Part shown: one piece after another, positions 1-5,961 of the stretch | Position numbering within the stretch: the stretch's first letter is position 1 | How the letters are laid out: every line of letters starts with the position of its first letter | DNA from: Geoglobus sp. | GTDB taxonomy: Archaea; Halobacteriota; Archaeoglobi; Archaeoglobales; Archaeoglobaceae | Reading direction: 5' to 3' | Assembly: GCA_027019885.1 (NCBI GenBank) | Contig: JALUWC010000478.1 | Span: 1-7,409 of the forward strand | Length of the DNA stretch: 7,409 nt | Notes under the pieces: generated by a model | The model's database searches: none | What the model was told of the DNA's origin: nothing | The model's input: only the letters and a program-made list of their open reading frames with translations | Made by a program: the position numbers and the translations under genes

Positions 1-1
1 C

Positions 2-331
2 CCATCTCCAAATCTCAGGGACACTTACTACTGCTTATCTGTTCTGGGTGAAGGCAGTAAAAGGAATGTCGAGTTCATTTTAAATCACAAATCCTCTCCG
101 GGGTTTACAAAGAGTCCTGGTGGTTTCCCTCCTTATCTGGAAGAGACTTTCTATGCACTGTCCTCTTTGAAAATACTTGGCTATAATTACAAAAAAAATG
201 ATATTGTTGATTACATATCATCACTCCAAAATGGAAATGGAGGGTTCAGAAGGAGTATTTTTGGTGGTATCTCCACACTTGAAAATTCATTTTATGCAGT
301 ATCGAGTCTCAAAATTCTTGAAGTGATTTGA
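2..331 (+). CDS. C-terminal part of a prenyltransferase/squalene-cyclase-like repeat protein (5' truncated)
   Basis: The frame is open from the window edge to TGA at 329-331 and gives 109 residues with no start visible. It shows helical repeats of the alpha/alpha-toroid type found in protein prenyltransferase beta subunits and squalene/terpene cyclases. The helix starts DTYYCLSVL, ETFYALSSLKILG and NSFYAVSSLKIL repeat at about 45-residue spacing, and the turn SLQNGNGGF matches the family's LQ..dGGF signature. In farnesyltransferase beta a zinc-ligand histidine begins the HTCYCLSGL helix; the similar helix here begins with Asp, so a zinc-dependent prenyltransferase is not supported by the visible part. 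The N-terminal two thirds or so lie outside the window, so substrate and activity cannot be named. It overlaps the next gene by one base (TGATG), which suggests co-translation. The repeat fold is fairly sure; the function is unknown. Confidence 0.75.
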   Translation, partial: PSPNLRDTYYCLSVLGEGSKRNVEFILNHKSSPGFTKSPGGFPPYLEETFYALSSLKILGYNYKKNDIVDYISSLQNGNGGFRRSIFGGISTLENSFYAVSSLKILEVI

Positions 332-714
332 TGCCTGTCTTTTACTGCCCGAAATGCTGGAAGGAATTCAAAGATGAAATCAGAAACTGTCCATTCTGCG
401 GGTTCAATCTTGATGAATTTGACAGCCTGTCTTATGAGGACAAGTTGATCACAGCTCTGTCGCATCCTGTTGCAGATTACCGAATAAATGCTATCAAAAT
501 CCTCGGAACATTGAAATCAGAAAAAGCGGTTGAGAAATTTGAGGAAATGTTGGACAGAGAAGACATCTTAACAATCTTAGAAATTGTGGATGTTCTTGGA
601 AAAATTAAATCCAAAAAAGCAAAAAAGATTCTTGAAAGATTGAAGAAGAGCAGGTCTAAGGTAGTTTCAGAAAGAGCAGAAAACGTCTTGGATGAAATGA
701 ATTCCATAGATTGA
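331..714 (+). CDS. Small zinc-ribbon plus HEAT-repeat protein, function unknown
   Basis: This 127-residue protein starts at ATG 331, whose first base is the last base of the upstream TGA. An AGTGAT sequence at 322-327 can serve as ribosome binding site and favours this ATG over the in-frame TTG at 328. Residues 5-24 form a zinc ribbon with two CPxC knuckles (Cys6, Cys9, Cys20, Cys23). From about residue 35 to the end there are helical pairs of HEAT/PBS-lyase type: one around ALSHPVADYRINAIKILGTL, a second around FEEMLDREDILTILEIVDVLG and a third around LERLKKSRSKVVSERAENVL. Such proteins normally act as binding scaffolds, so no enzyme activity is expected. The tight coupling to the toroid protein suggests the two work together, which is inference. 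No terminator-like T run follows it. I do not recognise a named family. Confidence 0.82.
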   Translation: MPVFYCPKCWKEFKDEIRNCPFCGFNLDEFDSLSYEDKLITALSHPVADYRINAIKILGTLKSEKAVEKFEEMLDREDILTILEIVDVLGKIKSKKAKKILERLKKSRSKVVSERAENVLDEMNSID

Positions 715-733
715 ATTTGATGCAACCGACTGA

Positions 734-740
734 TTTATAA
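734..740 (+). promoter_or_regulatory. Probable archaeal TATA box of the ribosomal operon
   Basis: TTTATAA lies in the only true intergenic gap of the window (715-764). Its centre is about 28 bases before the A of the methyltransferase ATG at 765. In archaea transcription starts roughly 25 bases after the TATA centre, so the start would fall at about 760-766 and the mRNA would have little or no leader. Agreeing with this, no GGTG or GGAG motif stands at the usual distance before this ATG, unlike nearly all later genes. A BRE element upstream (around CGACTGA) is weak. The prediction rests on one motif and its spacing. Confidence 0.6.
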
Positions 741-764
741 TACCTGAGATAACCAGATGGGAAG

Positions 765-1526
765 ATGGAAATAGCGATTCCATCAAGCTCACTGATAAAC
801 GAGAAGGATGAGAAGATAAGATTCTTCAAAACAGGCATGATTGCAAGAGCATGTGCAGTTTTCAGAGTTGAACGCATTTACATCTATCCCGATCCAGTAC
901 TTGATGAGTCTGATTTTATTAAAGAAGTTCTTGAATACCTTGAAACTCCCCAGTATCTGAGAAAGTATCTTTTTCCGCTTAAAAAGGGTCTTAGGTATGC
1001 TGGACTCTTACCCCCTCTTAAAATTCCATCCCACAAGCCAAAAGATTTAAAAATCGGTGAGGTGAGGGAGGGCTTAATCGTCAGGGTTGCTCCTGACGGC
1101 ACCGCGTGGGCTGATATTGGCATGGATGCCCTGGCCCTCTACAAAGGCAAAGCGGGAGAGAGGGCCCGCGTGACCGTCAGGGTCTGTTCGAAGAAGCCGT
1201 TGGTGGTAGAAGAAGCTCACCCAGAGGAATACTGGGGATATGAGGTAAGGAAGGCAGATCTTGAGGATCTGATTGAGAGGGAGGATGCAGTAATAACCTC
1301 CCGGAAGGGAAGAATCCCTCTGTCAAATGAGATGAGGAGAAAAAATCTCCTGATATTTGGAAGTCCAGCAGAGGGGGTTCAGGAGATAGCAGAAAAATTG
1401 GGCTTGAAAGTTGAAGGTGTGGATGTGTGGAACATGTTTCCGGATCAGGGTACTCAGACTGTAAGGCTTGAAGAGGCTGTGATAGGTAGCTTGGCATTAA
1501 TGAATTACGCAAAGTGGGTGGTATGA
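765..1526 (+). CDS. SPOUT-family RNA methyltransferase with OB-fold insert (putative RNA uridine-N3 methyltransferase)
   Basis: This 253-residue protein belongs to the COG2106/DUF171 family, whose archaeal members commonly sit just before L3. The structurally known MTH1 protein is a SPOUT trefoil-knot methyltransferase with an inserted OB-like domain, and the human relative SPOUT1/C9orf114 is annotated as a 28S rRNA uridine-N3 methyltransferase. Visible hallmarks are LETPQYLRK at residues 59-67, an OB-like beta segment at about 95-150, the glycine-rich FGSPAEG at 198-204, and the C-terminal knot segment NMFPDQGTQTVRLEEA at 223-238, which should bind S-adenosylmethionine at the dimer interface. 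It probably modifies rRNA in the cytoplasm; the target base is unknown. It is the first gene after the predicted promoter and ends one base before the L3 start. The start is fixed by the TATA spacing. An ATG at 757 is out of frame. Confidence 0.9.
   Translation: MEIAIPSSSLINEKDEKIRFFKTGMIARACAVFRVERIYIYPDPVLDESDFIKEVLEYLETPQYLRKYLFPLKKGLRYAGLLPPLKIPSHKPKDLKIGEVREGLIVRVAPDGTAWADIGMDALALYKGKAGERARVTVRVCSKKPLVVEEAHPEEYWGYEVRKADLEDLIEREDAVITSRKGRIPLSNEMRRKNLLIFGSPAEGVQEIAEKLGLKVEGVDVWNMFPDQGTQTVRLEEAVIGSLALMNYAKWVV
1079..1098 (+). other. Perfect 7-bp inverted repeat inside the methyltransferase gene
   Basis: CGTCAGG (1079-1085) and CCTGACG (1092-1098) are exact reverse complements separated by six bases. 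G-T pairs on the inner and outer ends could extend the stem in RNA. It lies in coding sequence for the OB-like domain, in a GC-rich patch. CGTCAGGGT recurs at 1175-1183, where it again encodes Val-Arg-Val, so part of the repetition follows from the protein sequence. A regulatory role is not shown. Confidence 0.4.
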
Positions 1527-1527
1527 A

Positions 1528-2517
1528 ATGAAGGAACACAGGCCGAGAAGGGGTTCGCTGGGATTCTCTCCCAGAAAGAGAGCATCAAGCATAGTTCCAA
1601 AGATAAGGGCTTGGCCCGTAATCAGCGAGACAAAAGCATTGGGATTTGCAGGCTATAAGGCCGGTATGACCCATGTTGTGATGGTTGATGATAGAAAGAA
1701 CTCTCCTACATACGGAGAGGAAATTGTGGTGCCTGTAACAGTTATAGAGGCACCTCCTTTGAAGGTTATGGGGATCAGAGCTTACAGAAAAACCCCGTAT
1801 GGTTTGCAGATTGCAGGAGAGGTATGGGCAGAAAATCTTGATGAAAGACTGTCAAGAAGGCTCAATTTACCTAAGAATGGGGGAAATGCTGATGATCTCA
1901 GAAGCATTGAGAACATAGCAGAGATTAGATTGATAACACATACCCAGCCCTACCTGCTTACTGGAGTGCCAAAAAAGGTTCCCGATGTTATGGAGCAGAA
2001 AGTTGGGGGAGATACTGGCTCGGCTCTTGATTATGCAATCTCGAAACTTGGAAATGAAATAAGAGTTCCGGAGGTTTTTGAGGAAGGAATCTTCATTGAT
2101 GTTCTTAGCATCACAAAGGGCAAGGGCTTTCAGGGCCCTGTCAAGAGATGGGGAGTCATAACTCTGAATGCCAAGCATGCAAGGAGCAGCAAGCACAGGA
2201 GAGTTGGAACTCTCGGCCCATGGAATCCCCATCATGTGAGGTGGACTGTCCCTCAGGCTGGACAGATGGGCTTCCACCAGAGGACTGAGTTCAACAAGAG
2301 AGTTCTGAAAATTGGGGAAAGTGGAGAGGAGGTAACCCCAAAGGGTGGATTCCCGCATTACGGTGTTGTGAGGGGCGATTACATCCTTGTTTCAGGGAGT
2401 GTGCCGGGGCATGTGAAAAGGCTTGTTAGAATGAGGTTTGCGATAAGACCGCCTGTGAAGAGCTACGAGGGGCTGAATTTGGTGTATGTCAGCACCTCAT
2501 CAAAGCAGGGAAGGTGA
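1528..2517 (+). CDS. rpl3: Large-subunit ribosomal protein L3 (uL3)
   Basis: At 329 residues this has the archaeal/eukaryotic length; bacterial L3 is about 210. The N-terminus MKEHRPRRGSLGFSPRKRAS is the basic L3 tail, and GFAGYKAGMTHV (39-50) opens the beta-barrel. The family signature TKGKGFQGPVKRWGV is at 196-210. The long basic loop that reaches toward the peptidyl-transferase centre spans about 214-262 and includes GPWNPHHVRWTVPQAGQMG at 230-248. L3 binds 23S rRNA early and is one of the assembly initiators. Translation starts at ATG 1528, one base after the methyltransferase TGA, with GGTG at 1517-1520. The overlapping ATG at 1523 is out of frame. The stop TGA at 2515-2517 is part of the L4 ribosome binding site. 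The identification is secure. Confidence 0.98.
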   Translation: MKEHRPRRGSLGFSPRKRASSIVPKIRAWPVISETKALGFAGYKAGMTHVVMVDDRKNSPTYGEEIVVPVTVIEAPPLKVMGIRAYRKTPYGLQIAGEVWAENLDERLSRRLNLPKNGGNADDLRSIENIAEIRLITHTQPYLLTGVPKKVPDVMEQKVGGDTGSALDYAISKLGNEIRVPEVFEEGIFIDVLSITKGKGFQGPVKRWGVITLNAKHARSSKHRRVGTLGPWNPHHVRWTVPQAGQMGFHQRTEFNKRVLKIGESGEEVTPKGGFPHYGVVRGDYILVSGSVPGHVKRLVRMRFAIRPPVKSYEGLNLVYVSTSSKQGR

Positions 2518-2518
2518 T
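2513..2518 (+). promoter_or_regulatory. Ribosome binding site of L4, containing the L3 stop codon
   Basis: GGTGAT is complementary to the archaeal 16S rRNA 3' end (AUCACCUCC) and stands four bases before ATG 2523. The L3 stop TGA (2515-2517) is the middle of this motif, so a ribosome ending L3 sits on the L4 initiation signal. Confidence 0.85.
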
Positions 2519-2522
2519 CTGA

Positions 2523-3278
2523 ATGAAGGCTGAGGTTTACGGCTTAAATGGAGAGGTTGTGGAGGAGATTGGGCTTCCCCATGCATTCAGCGAGGAATTC
2601 AGACCTGACATAATACGAAAGGCAGTTCATGCGATCCAGAGTCACAGAAGGCAGCCTTATGGCCCCAATCCTCTATCAGGGATAAACTATGCAGCAGAGA
2701 ACTGGGGTCCGGGGCAGGGATATGCAAGAGTTCCAAGGCTTAAGGGTGGAAGGAGAGCAGTCATTGTGCCTCAGGCTGTTGGAGGAAGAAGGGCACATCC
2801 ACCAAAACCGCAAAAGAACTGGAATGAGAAGGTAAACAGAAAGGAGATGAGAAAGGCACTGAGATCTGCTCTTTCAGCAACGGTCATTCCTGAAATCGTA
2901 AGGGAAAGAGGTCATGTTTTTGAAGGAGATCTGCCAAAAATTGTTGTTGATGATTTTGAAGGGCTGAAGAAAACAAAGGATGTGATTGAGGTACTGAAGG
3001 CAATTGGAGTTTATGATGATGTGCTGAGAGCAGCAGAGAGAAAGAGAATAAGGGCAGGAAAGGGCAAGATGAGGGGAAGAAGGTACAAGAAAAAAAAGAG
3101 CCTTTTGATTGTTACATCAAAGAATTCTGATGTGCTTAAAGCATCAAGAAATCTGCCGGGAGTAGATGCTGTTGAGGCCAGAAATCTGAATGTTGAGCTT
3201 TTAGCTCCTGGAGGGCATGCGGGAAGGCTTGTTGTTTATACAAAATCAGCATTGAGCTATCTGGGGGAGTGGTTATGA
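2523..3278 (+). CDS. rpl4: Large-subunit ribosomal protein L4 (uL4, archaeal L4/L1e type)
   Basis: This 251-residue protein matches the archaeal/eukaryotic L4 family. The long, arginine- and glycine-rich extended loop at about residues 42-100 (including NYAAENWGPGQGYARVPRLK and PQAVGGRRAHPPKP) is the part that threads into the subunit and lines the exit tunnel together with L22. The flanking globular part includes KEMRKALRSALSATV at about 107-121 and a C-terminal Rossmann-like half with SLLIVTSKN. The basic KGKMRGRRYKKKKS stretch contacts 23S rRNA. Bacterial L4 represses its own operon, but nothing in this sequence shows the same here. The start has a full GGTGAT site; the end overlaps the L23 start by four bases (ATGA). 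Confidence 0.98.
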   Translation: MKAEVYGLNGEVVEEIGLPHAFSEEFRPDIIRKAVHAIQSHRRQPYGPNPLSGINYAAENWGPGQGYARVPRLKGGRRAVIVPQAVGGRRAHPPKPQKNWNEKVNRKEMRKALRSALSATVIPEIVRERGHVFEGDLPKIVVDDFEGLKKTKDVIEVLKAIGVYDDVLRAAERKRIRAGKGKMRGRRYKKKKSLLIVTSKNSDVLKASRNLPGVDAVEARNLNVELLAPGGHAGRLVVYTKSALSYLGEWL

Positions 3279-3520
3279 TACTGAAGGCGTTCCTTGTGAC
3301 TGAAAAGACAACAATACTTCTTGAGAAGAACATTCTGACGGCAATAGTTGACATAAGGGCAAACAAGAAGCAGATAGCAAGGGAGATTGAGAAGAGGTTT
3401 GAAGTTGAGGTTGAGAAGGTGAACACGATGATAACTCCAAAGGGAGAGAAAAAGGCATACATCAAGCTCAAGCCCGATTACAATGCTGAGGAGATTCTGT
3501 CAGATCTGGGAGTGTTCTGA
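3275..3520 (+). CDS. rpl23: Large-subunit ribosomal protein L23 (uL23)
   Basis: Starting at ATG 3275 the protein has 81 residues, the usual archaeal length, and begins MILKAFLVTEKTT, matching the family's conserved start around LVTEK. The C-terminal half contains the VNTMITPKGEKKAYIKLKPDYNA segment typical of L23: a beta-hairpin carrying the rRNA-binding K-G-EKKAYI pattern. L23 sits at the tunnel exit and is the docking site for SRP and the translocon. An in-frame GTG at 3269 would add two residues but would begin inside the GGAG (3266-3269) that serves the ATG. The ATGA overlap with L4 implies translational coupling. Confidence 0.97.
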   Translation: MILKAFLVTEKTTILLEKNILTAIVDIRANKKQIAREIEKRFEVEVEKVNTMITPKGEKKAYIKLKPDYNAEEILSDLGVF

Positions 3521-3526
3521 GGTGAT
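3519..3526 (+). promoter_or_regulatory. Ribosome binding site of L2
   Basis: GAGGTGAT is an eight-base perfect match to the anti-Shine-Dalgarno sequence and lies four bases before ATG 3531. It begins within the L23 stop codon (TGA, 3518-3520), so the last two bases of the stop take part in the motif. Confidence 0.85.
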
Positions 3527-3530
3527 GTGA

Positions 3531-4244
3531 ATGGGTAAGAGAATAATCTCGCAGAACAGGGGGAAAGGAACCCCAACTTACAGGGCACCATCTCACAAAT
3601 ACAGAACGGATGCAAAGCTGCTGAGATTTGGAGATGAGAGCGTTGAAGTCAGAATAGAGGATGTCATTCACGATCCAGCAAGAAACGGTCCTGTATTCCT
3701 TGTCAGATTCCCTGATGGCAGAAAGGATTACGTTCTTGCGGTTGAGGGTAAGGGAACTGGAGATACACTAAGGGCTGGGGCCGATGTTGAGATAAATGTG
3801 GGGAACACCACACATCTGAAAAACATACCTGAAGGCACTCCTGTCTGCAACATCGAGCTTGTGCCGGGGGATGGAGGAAAGCTCGCAAGGGCAAGTGGCA
3901 CGTATGCTTTTGTTGTTGCTCATGAAGAAAACAGAGTTCTCGTTCAGCTTCCTTCAGGCAGCATGAGATGGTTCCATCCAGATTGCAGGGCAATGATAGG
4001 AGTTGTTGCTGGAGCTGGAAGAGCCGATAAGCCCTTTGTCAAGGCGGGAAAGAAGTTCTACAAGATGAAGAGCAAGGCTGCAAAATGGCCAAGGGTAAGA
4101 GGTGTTGCAATGAACGCAGTTGATCATCCATTTGGAGGAGGAAAACATCAGCATGTTGGAAAGCCAAAGACTGTGGGCAGAAATGCCCCACCCGGCAGGA
4201 AGGTTGGCAGTATTGCTGCAAGAAGAACTGGGGTGAGGAGATAG
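3531..4244 (+). CDS. rpl2: Large-subunit ribosomal protein L2 (uL2)
   Basis: This 237-residue protein has the typical archaeal L2 length. It begins [20 protein letters not shown], followed by the OB-fold (about residues 35-110) and the SH3-like barrel (about 110-180). The highly conserved C-terminal loop [18 protein letters not shown] carries His199, equivalent to the bacterial histidine implicated in peptidyl-transferase function, and ends in a basic tail with ARRTGVRR. L2 binds 23S rRNA near the active site and is needed for subunit joining. It is separated from L23 by 10 bases and from S19 by two. No anomalies are visible. Confidence 0.98.
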   Translation: MGKRIISQNRGKGTPTYRAPSHKYRTDAKLLRFGDESVEVRIEDVIHDPARNGPVFLVRFPDGRKDYVLAVEGKGTGDTLRAGADVEINVGNTTHLKNIPEGTPVCNIELVPGDGGKLARASGTYAFVVAHEENRVLVQLPSGSMRWFHPDCRAMIGVVAGAGRADKPFVKAGKKFYKMKSKAAKWPRVRGVAMNAVDHPFGGGKHQHVGKPKTVGRNAPPGRKVGSIAARRTGVRR

Positions 4245-4246
4245 TT

Positions 4247-4648
4247 ATGGCGATGAAGGGTAAGGTTATCCGACCCAAGGAATTTCGATATCGCGGTTAC
4301 ACGCTTGATGAGCTTAAGGAGATGCCACTTGACAGGCTTGCTGAATTACTGCCTGCCAGGGAGAGGAGAAAGATAAAGAGAGGCTTTACAGAGCAGGAGG
4401 AGAAATTTCTGAGGAGATTGAGAAAGAAAGGGACTGCAAGGACTCACTGCAGGGACATGATAGTTCTACCTGAGATGGTGGGGAAAGTCATCTATGTTCA
4501 CAACGGCAAGGAGTTTGTCAGAATTGAGGTAAGGCCAGAGATGATAGGTCACAGGCTTGGAGAGCTTGCCCAGACAAGGAGATTCGAGAAACACTCTGGG
4601 CCTGGTGTTGGTGCTACGAGAAGCAGCAAGTTTGTTCCTCTGAAGTGA
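4247..4648 (+). CDS. rps19: Small-subunit ribosomal protein S19 (uS19)
   Basis: The 133-residue length and the N-terminal extension (residues 1-60, with [19 protein letters not shown]) are those of archaeal/eukaryotic S19 (eukaryotic S15); the bacterial protein has about 90 residues. The conserved core has [16 protein letters not shown] (65-80), [19 protein letters not shown] (84-102) and the C-terminal basic [18 protein letters not shown]19 sits on the head of the small subunit near S13. GGAG at 4237-4240 is seven bases before ATG 4247, which supports this start over the in-frame ATG at 4253. The stop TGA (4646-4648) lies inside the ribosome binding site of L22. Confidence 0.97.
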   Translation: MAMKGKVIRPKEFRYRGYTLDELKEMPLDRLAELLPARERRKIKRGFTEQEEKFLRRLRKKGTARTHCRDMIVLPEMVGKVIYVHNGKEFVRIEVRPEMIGHRLGELAQTRRFEKHSGPGVGATRSSKFVPLK

Positions 4649-4649
4649 T
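4644..4649 (+). promoter_or_regulatory. Ribosome binding site of L22, containing the S19 stop codon
   Basis: AGTGAT stands four bases before ATG 4654, exactly the spacing of GGTGAT before L4, L2, S17, L24 and S4e, with one mismatch. The S19 TGA is its core. This decides the L22 start in favour of 4654 over the in-frame GTG 4645 and ATG 4648, which have no comparable site upstream. Confidence 0.7.
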
Positions 4650-4653
4650 GCCT

Positions 4654-5115
4654 ATGGGGAGTGTGAATTACGCCTACAAGCCAAAGGATGAGTTAAACGC
4701 TGCAAAAGCAATGGGTTACGAGATGGACATAAGCTTCAAGCATGCAGTTGAGATTTGCAGAGTCCTGAAAGGAAAGAAAATAGATGATGCAATAGCCTAC
4801 CTTGAGGATGTGGTTGCGATGAAAAAATCTGTTCCTTTCAAGAACCACAAGAAGAAGGTTGCTCATAAGAAGGGATTGCAGAAGTGGTATGCTGGCAGGT
4901 ATCCTGTTAAAGCATCGAAGAGCATTCTGAAGGTTCTGAAAAGTTTGAAAGCCAATGCAGAGTACAAGGGGCTTGAGATAAACAGGCTGATTATATCCCA
5001 CGCTCAGGCAAAGAAGGGAAGGGTGATCAAGAGATACACGCCGAGAGCTTACGGAAGAGCAACTCCGAAGTTTAAGGCTCTGACAACAGTTGAATTTGTC
5101 GCAGAGGTGCGTTAA
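4654..5115 (+). CDS. rpl22: Large-subunit ribosomal protein L22 (uL22)
   Basis: From ATG 4654 the protein has 153 residues and begins MGSVNYAYKPKD, the form usual for archaeal L22, which begins M-G/A-x-hydrophobic-x-Y. Recognisable parts are AKAMGYEMDISFKHAVEICR (helix 1 and the family's 'kha..ic..' region), AIAYLEDVVAMKKSVPFK, and the tunnel hairpin region around KRYTPRAYGRATPKFKALTTVEF near the C-terminus, where the basic R-x-x-P-R-A-x-G-R-A motif contacts 23S rRNA. L22 lines the peptide exit tunnel opposite L4. Starting at ATG 4648 or GTG 4645 would add two or three residues and overlap S19. It ends directly against the S3 start with no gap. Confidence 0.96.
   Translation: MGSVNYAYKPKDELNAAKAMGYEMDISFKHAVEICRVLKGKKIDDAIAYLEDVVAMKKSVPFKNHKKKVAHKKGLQKWYAGRYPVKASKSILKVLKSLKANAEYKGLEINRLIISHAQAKKGRVIKRYTPRAYGRATPKFKALTTVEFVAEVR
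5104..5109 (+). promoter_or_regulatory. Ribosome binding site of S3
   Basis: GAGGTG lies inside the last codons of L22. Its GGTG (5106-5109) begins 10 bases before ATG 5116, the same position as in the other genes. The L22 stop TAA (5113-5115) touches the S3 ATG. Confidence 0.75.
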
Positions 5116-5793
5116 ATGGCGGTGGAAAGGAAATTTGTTGAGGAAAGAGTTAGGAAGCTCAGGGTTAAGGAATGGGTTGTTGATGAGATCAGAAATGCTG
5201 GCTTTGGGGGTATTGACATAGTCAGGACTCCACTCGGGACTCAGGTTACACTGTTTGTTGAACGCCCCGGACTTGTGATCGGAAGGGGAGGAAGGAGAAT
5301 AAAGAAGCTCACAGAGAGGCTAAAGGATTTTGGTCTCGACAACCCGCAGGTTGCAGTTGATGAGATTGAAAAGCCAGAGTTCAATGCCCAGCTCATGGCA
5401 TCTCTGCTTGCAAGAGCCCTTGAGAGAGGATGGTACTTCAGAAAAGCTGGCTACAGATTCCTCTACAGAATAATGGAAGCTGGGGCAAAGGGATGCGAGA
5501 TTGAGATAAGCGGAAAGCTCACAAGCGAGAGAGCGAGAACTGAGAAGTTTGTTGCAGGCACAATCGTGCACACAGGAGAGCCTGCTGAGAGCATGGTGAA
5601 TGAGGGATTTGACATTGCAATCAAGAAGCTGGGAGTTTATGGAGTAAAAGTTAGGGTCATTCCTCCAGATGCAGAACTGCCTGATGAGATTCATGTTAAA
5701 GATGTGAAGTTTGAGAAAGAGGAGGAGAAGGCTGAACCTGAAGCACAGGAGGTGACTGAGGGTGAGAATGGAGGAGATCAGGGAAATGAGTAA
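5116..5793 (+). CDS. rps3: Small-subunit ribosomal protein S3 (uS3)
   Basis: This 225-residue protein has an N-terminal type II KH domain (about residues 17-90) with the RNA-binding GxxG loop as GRGG at 56-59 inside PGLVIGRGGRRI. The C-terminal S3 domain follows, with KGCEIEISGKLTSERART and VKVRVIPPDAELPDEI. S3 lies at the mRNA entrance of the small subunit. Residues 200-225 form a low-complexity acidic tail rich in Glu, which is common but variable in archaeal S3. Its codons also hold the ribosome binding site and the first codons of L29, so the tail may partly exist to accommodate them (inference). The gene abuts L22 and overlaps L29 by 32 bases. Confidence 0.98.
   Translation: MAVERKFVEERVRKLRVKEWVVDEIRNAGFGGIDIVRTPLGTQVTLFVERPGLVIGRGGRRIKKLTERLKDFGLDNPQVAVDEIEKPEFNAQLMASLLARALERGWYFRKAGYRFLYRIMEAGAKGCEIEISGKLTSERARTEKFVAGTIVHTGEPAESMVNEGFDIAIKKLGVYGVKVRVIPPDAELPDEIHVKDVKFEKEEEKAEPEAQEVTEGENGGDQGNE
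5747..5755 (+). promoter_or_regulatory. Strong ribosome binding site of L29 inside the S3 gene
   Basis: AGGAGGTGA is a nine-base match to the anti-Shine-Dalgarno sequence and is the longest in the window. It is encoded in the acidic tail of S3 and ends six bases before GTG 5762, which supports the GTG as the L29 start. The in-frame ATG 5768 would be 12 bases away. Confidence 0.8.
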
Positions 5794-5959
5794 GGAGGAA
5801 AAGTTAAAAAAATTGACAGAGCTGGAGAACGAGCTGCTGAGGCTGAGAACAATGGTGAGAAGTGGTGGAGCCCTGGAGAATCCGGGGATTCTGAGGGCTG
5901 TAAGAAAGGACATAGCAAGACTAAAGCTCTCGCTAGGAGAAGAAGGTTACAGATCATAA
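5762..5959 (+). CDS. rpl29: Large-subunit ribosomal protein L29 (uL29)
   Basis: The 65-residue protein is two long helices, as in all L29. EIREMSKEEKLKKLTELENE matches the family's N-terminal EIR-x-M-s-x-E pattern, and SGGALENPGILRAVRKDIAR matches the signature GG.xENPxxIRxxRkxIAR. L29 sits by the tunnel exit next to L23 and near the SRP site. The GTG at 5762 is preferred because it has the best-placed binding site and gives a residue or two before EIR; ATG 5768 is the alternative, and ATG 5786 would cut into the conserved helix. The gene overlaps the S3 end by 32 bases in another frame. Confidence 0.95.
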   Translation: MRMEEIREMSKEEKLKKLTELENELLRLRTMVRSGGALENPGILRAVRKDIARLKLSLGEEGYRS

Positions 5960-5961
5960 AG

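Noticed and set aside
715..733. Transcription terminator after the zinc-ribbon/HEAT gene
   Set aside because: There is no run of T residues and no stem-loop; only short TTT stretches are present.
1867..2358. 163-codon open frame on the - strand opposite L3
   Set aside because: It lies wholly inside the secure L3 gene and has no promoter, SD or domain.
5800..5816. A-rich TTAAAAAAAT as an internal TATA box before Rnp1
   Set aside because: It encodes the Lys-rich L29 helix, is about 150 bases before Rnp1, and fits no expected spacing to a start codon.
5320..5913. 197-codon open frame on the - strand opposite S3/L29
   Set aside because: It is a shadow of purine-rich coding sequence. The strong match of the + strand to S3 and L29 explains the region, and the translation is Ser/Leu/Phe-rich without motifs.
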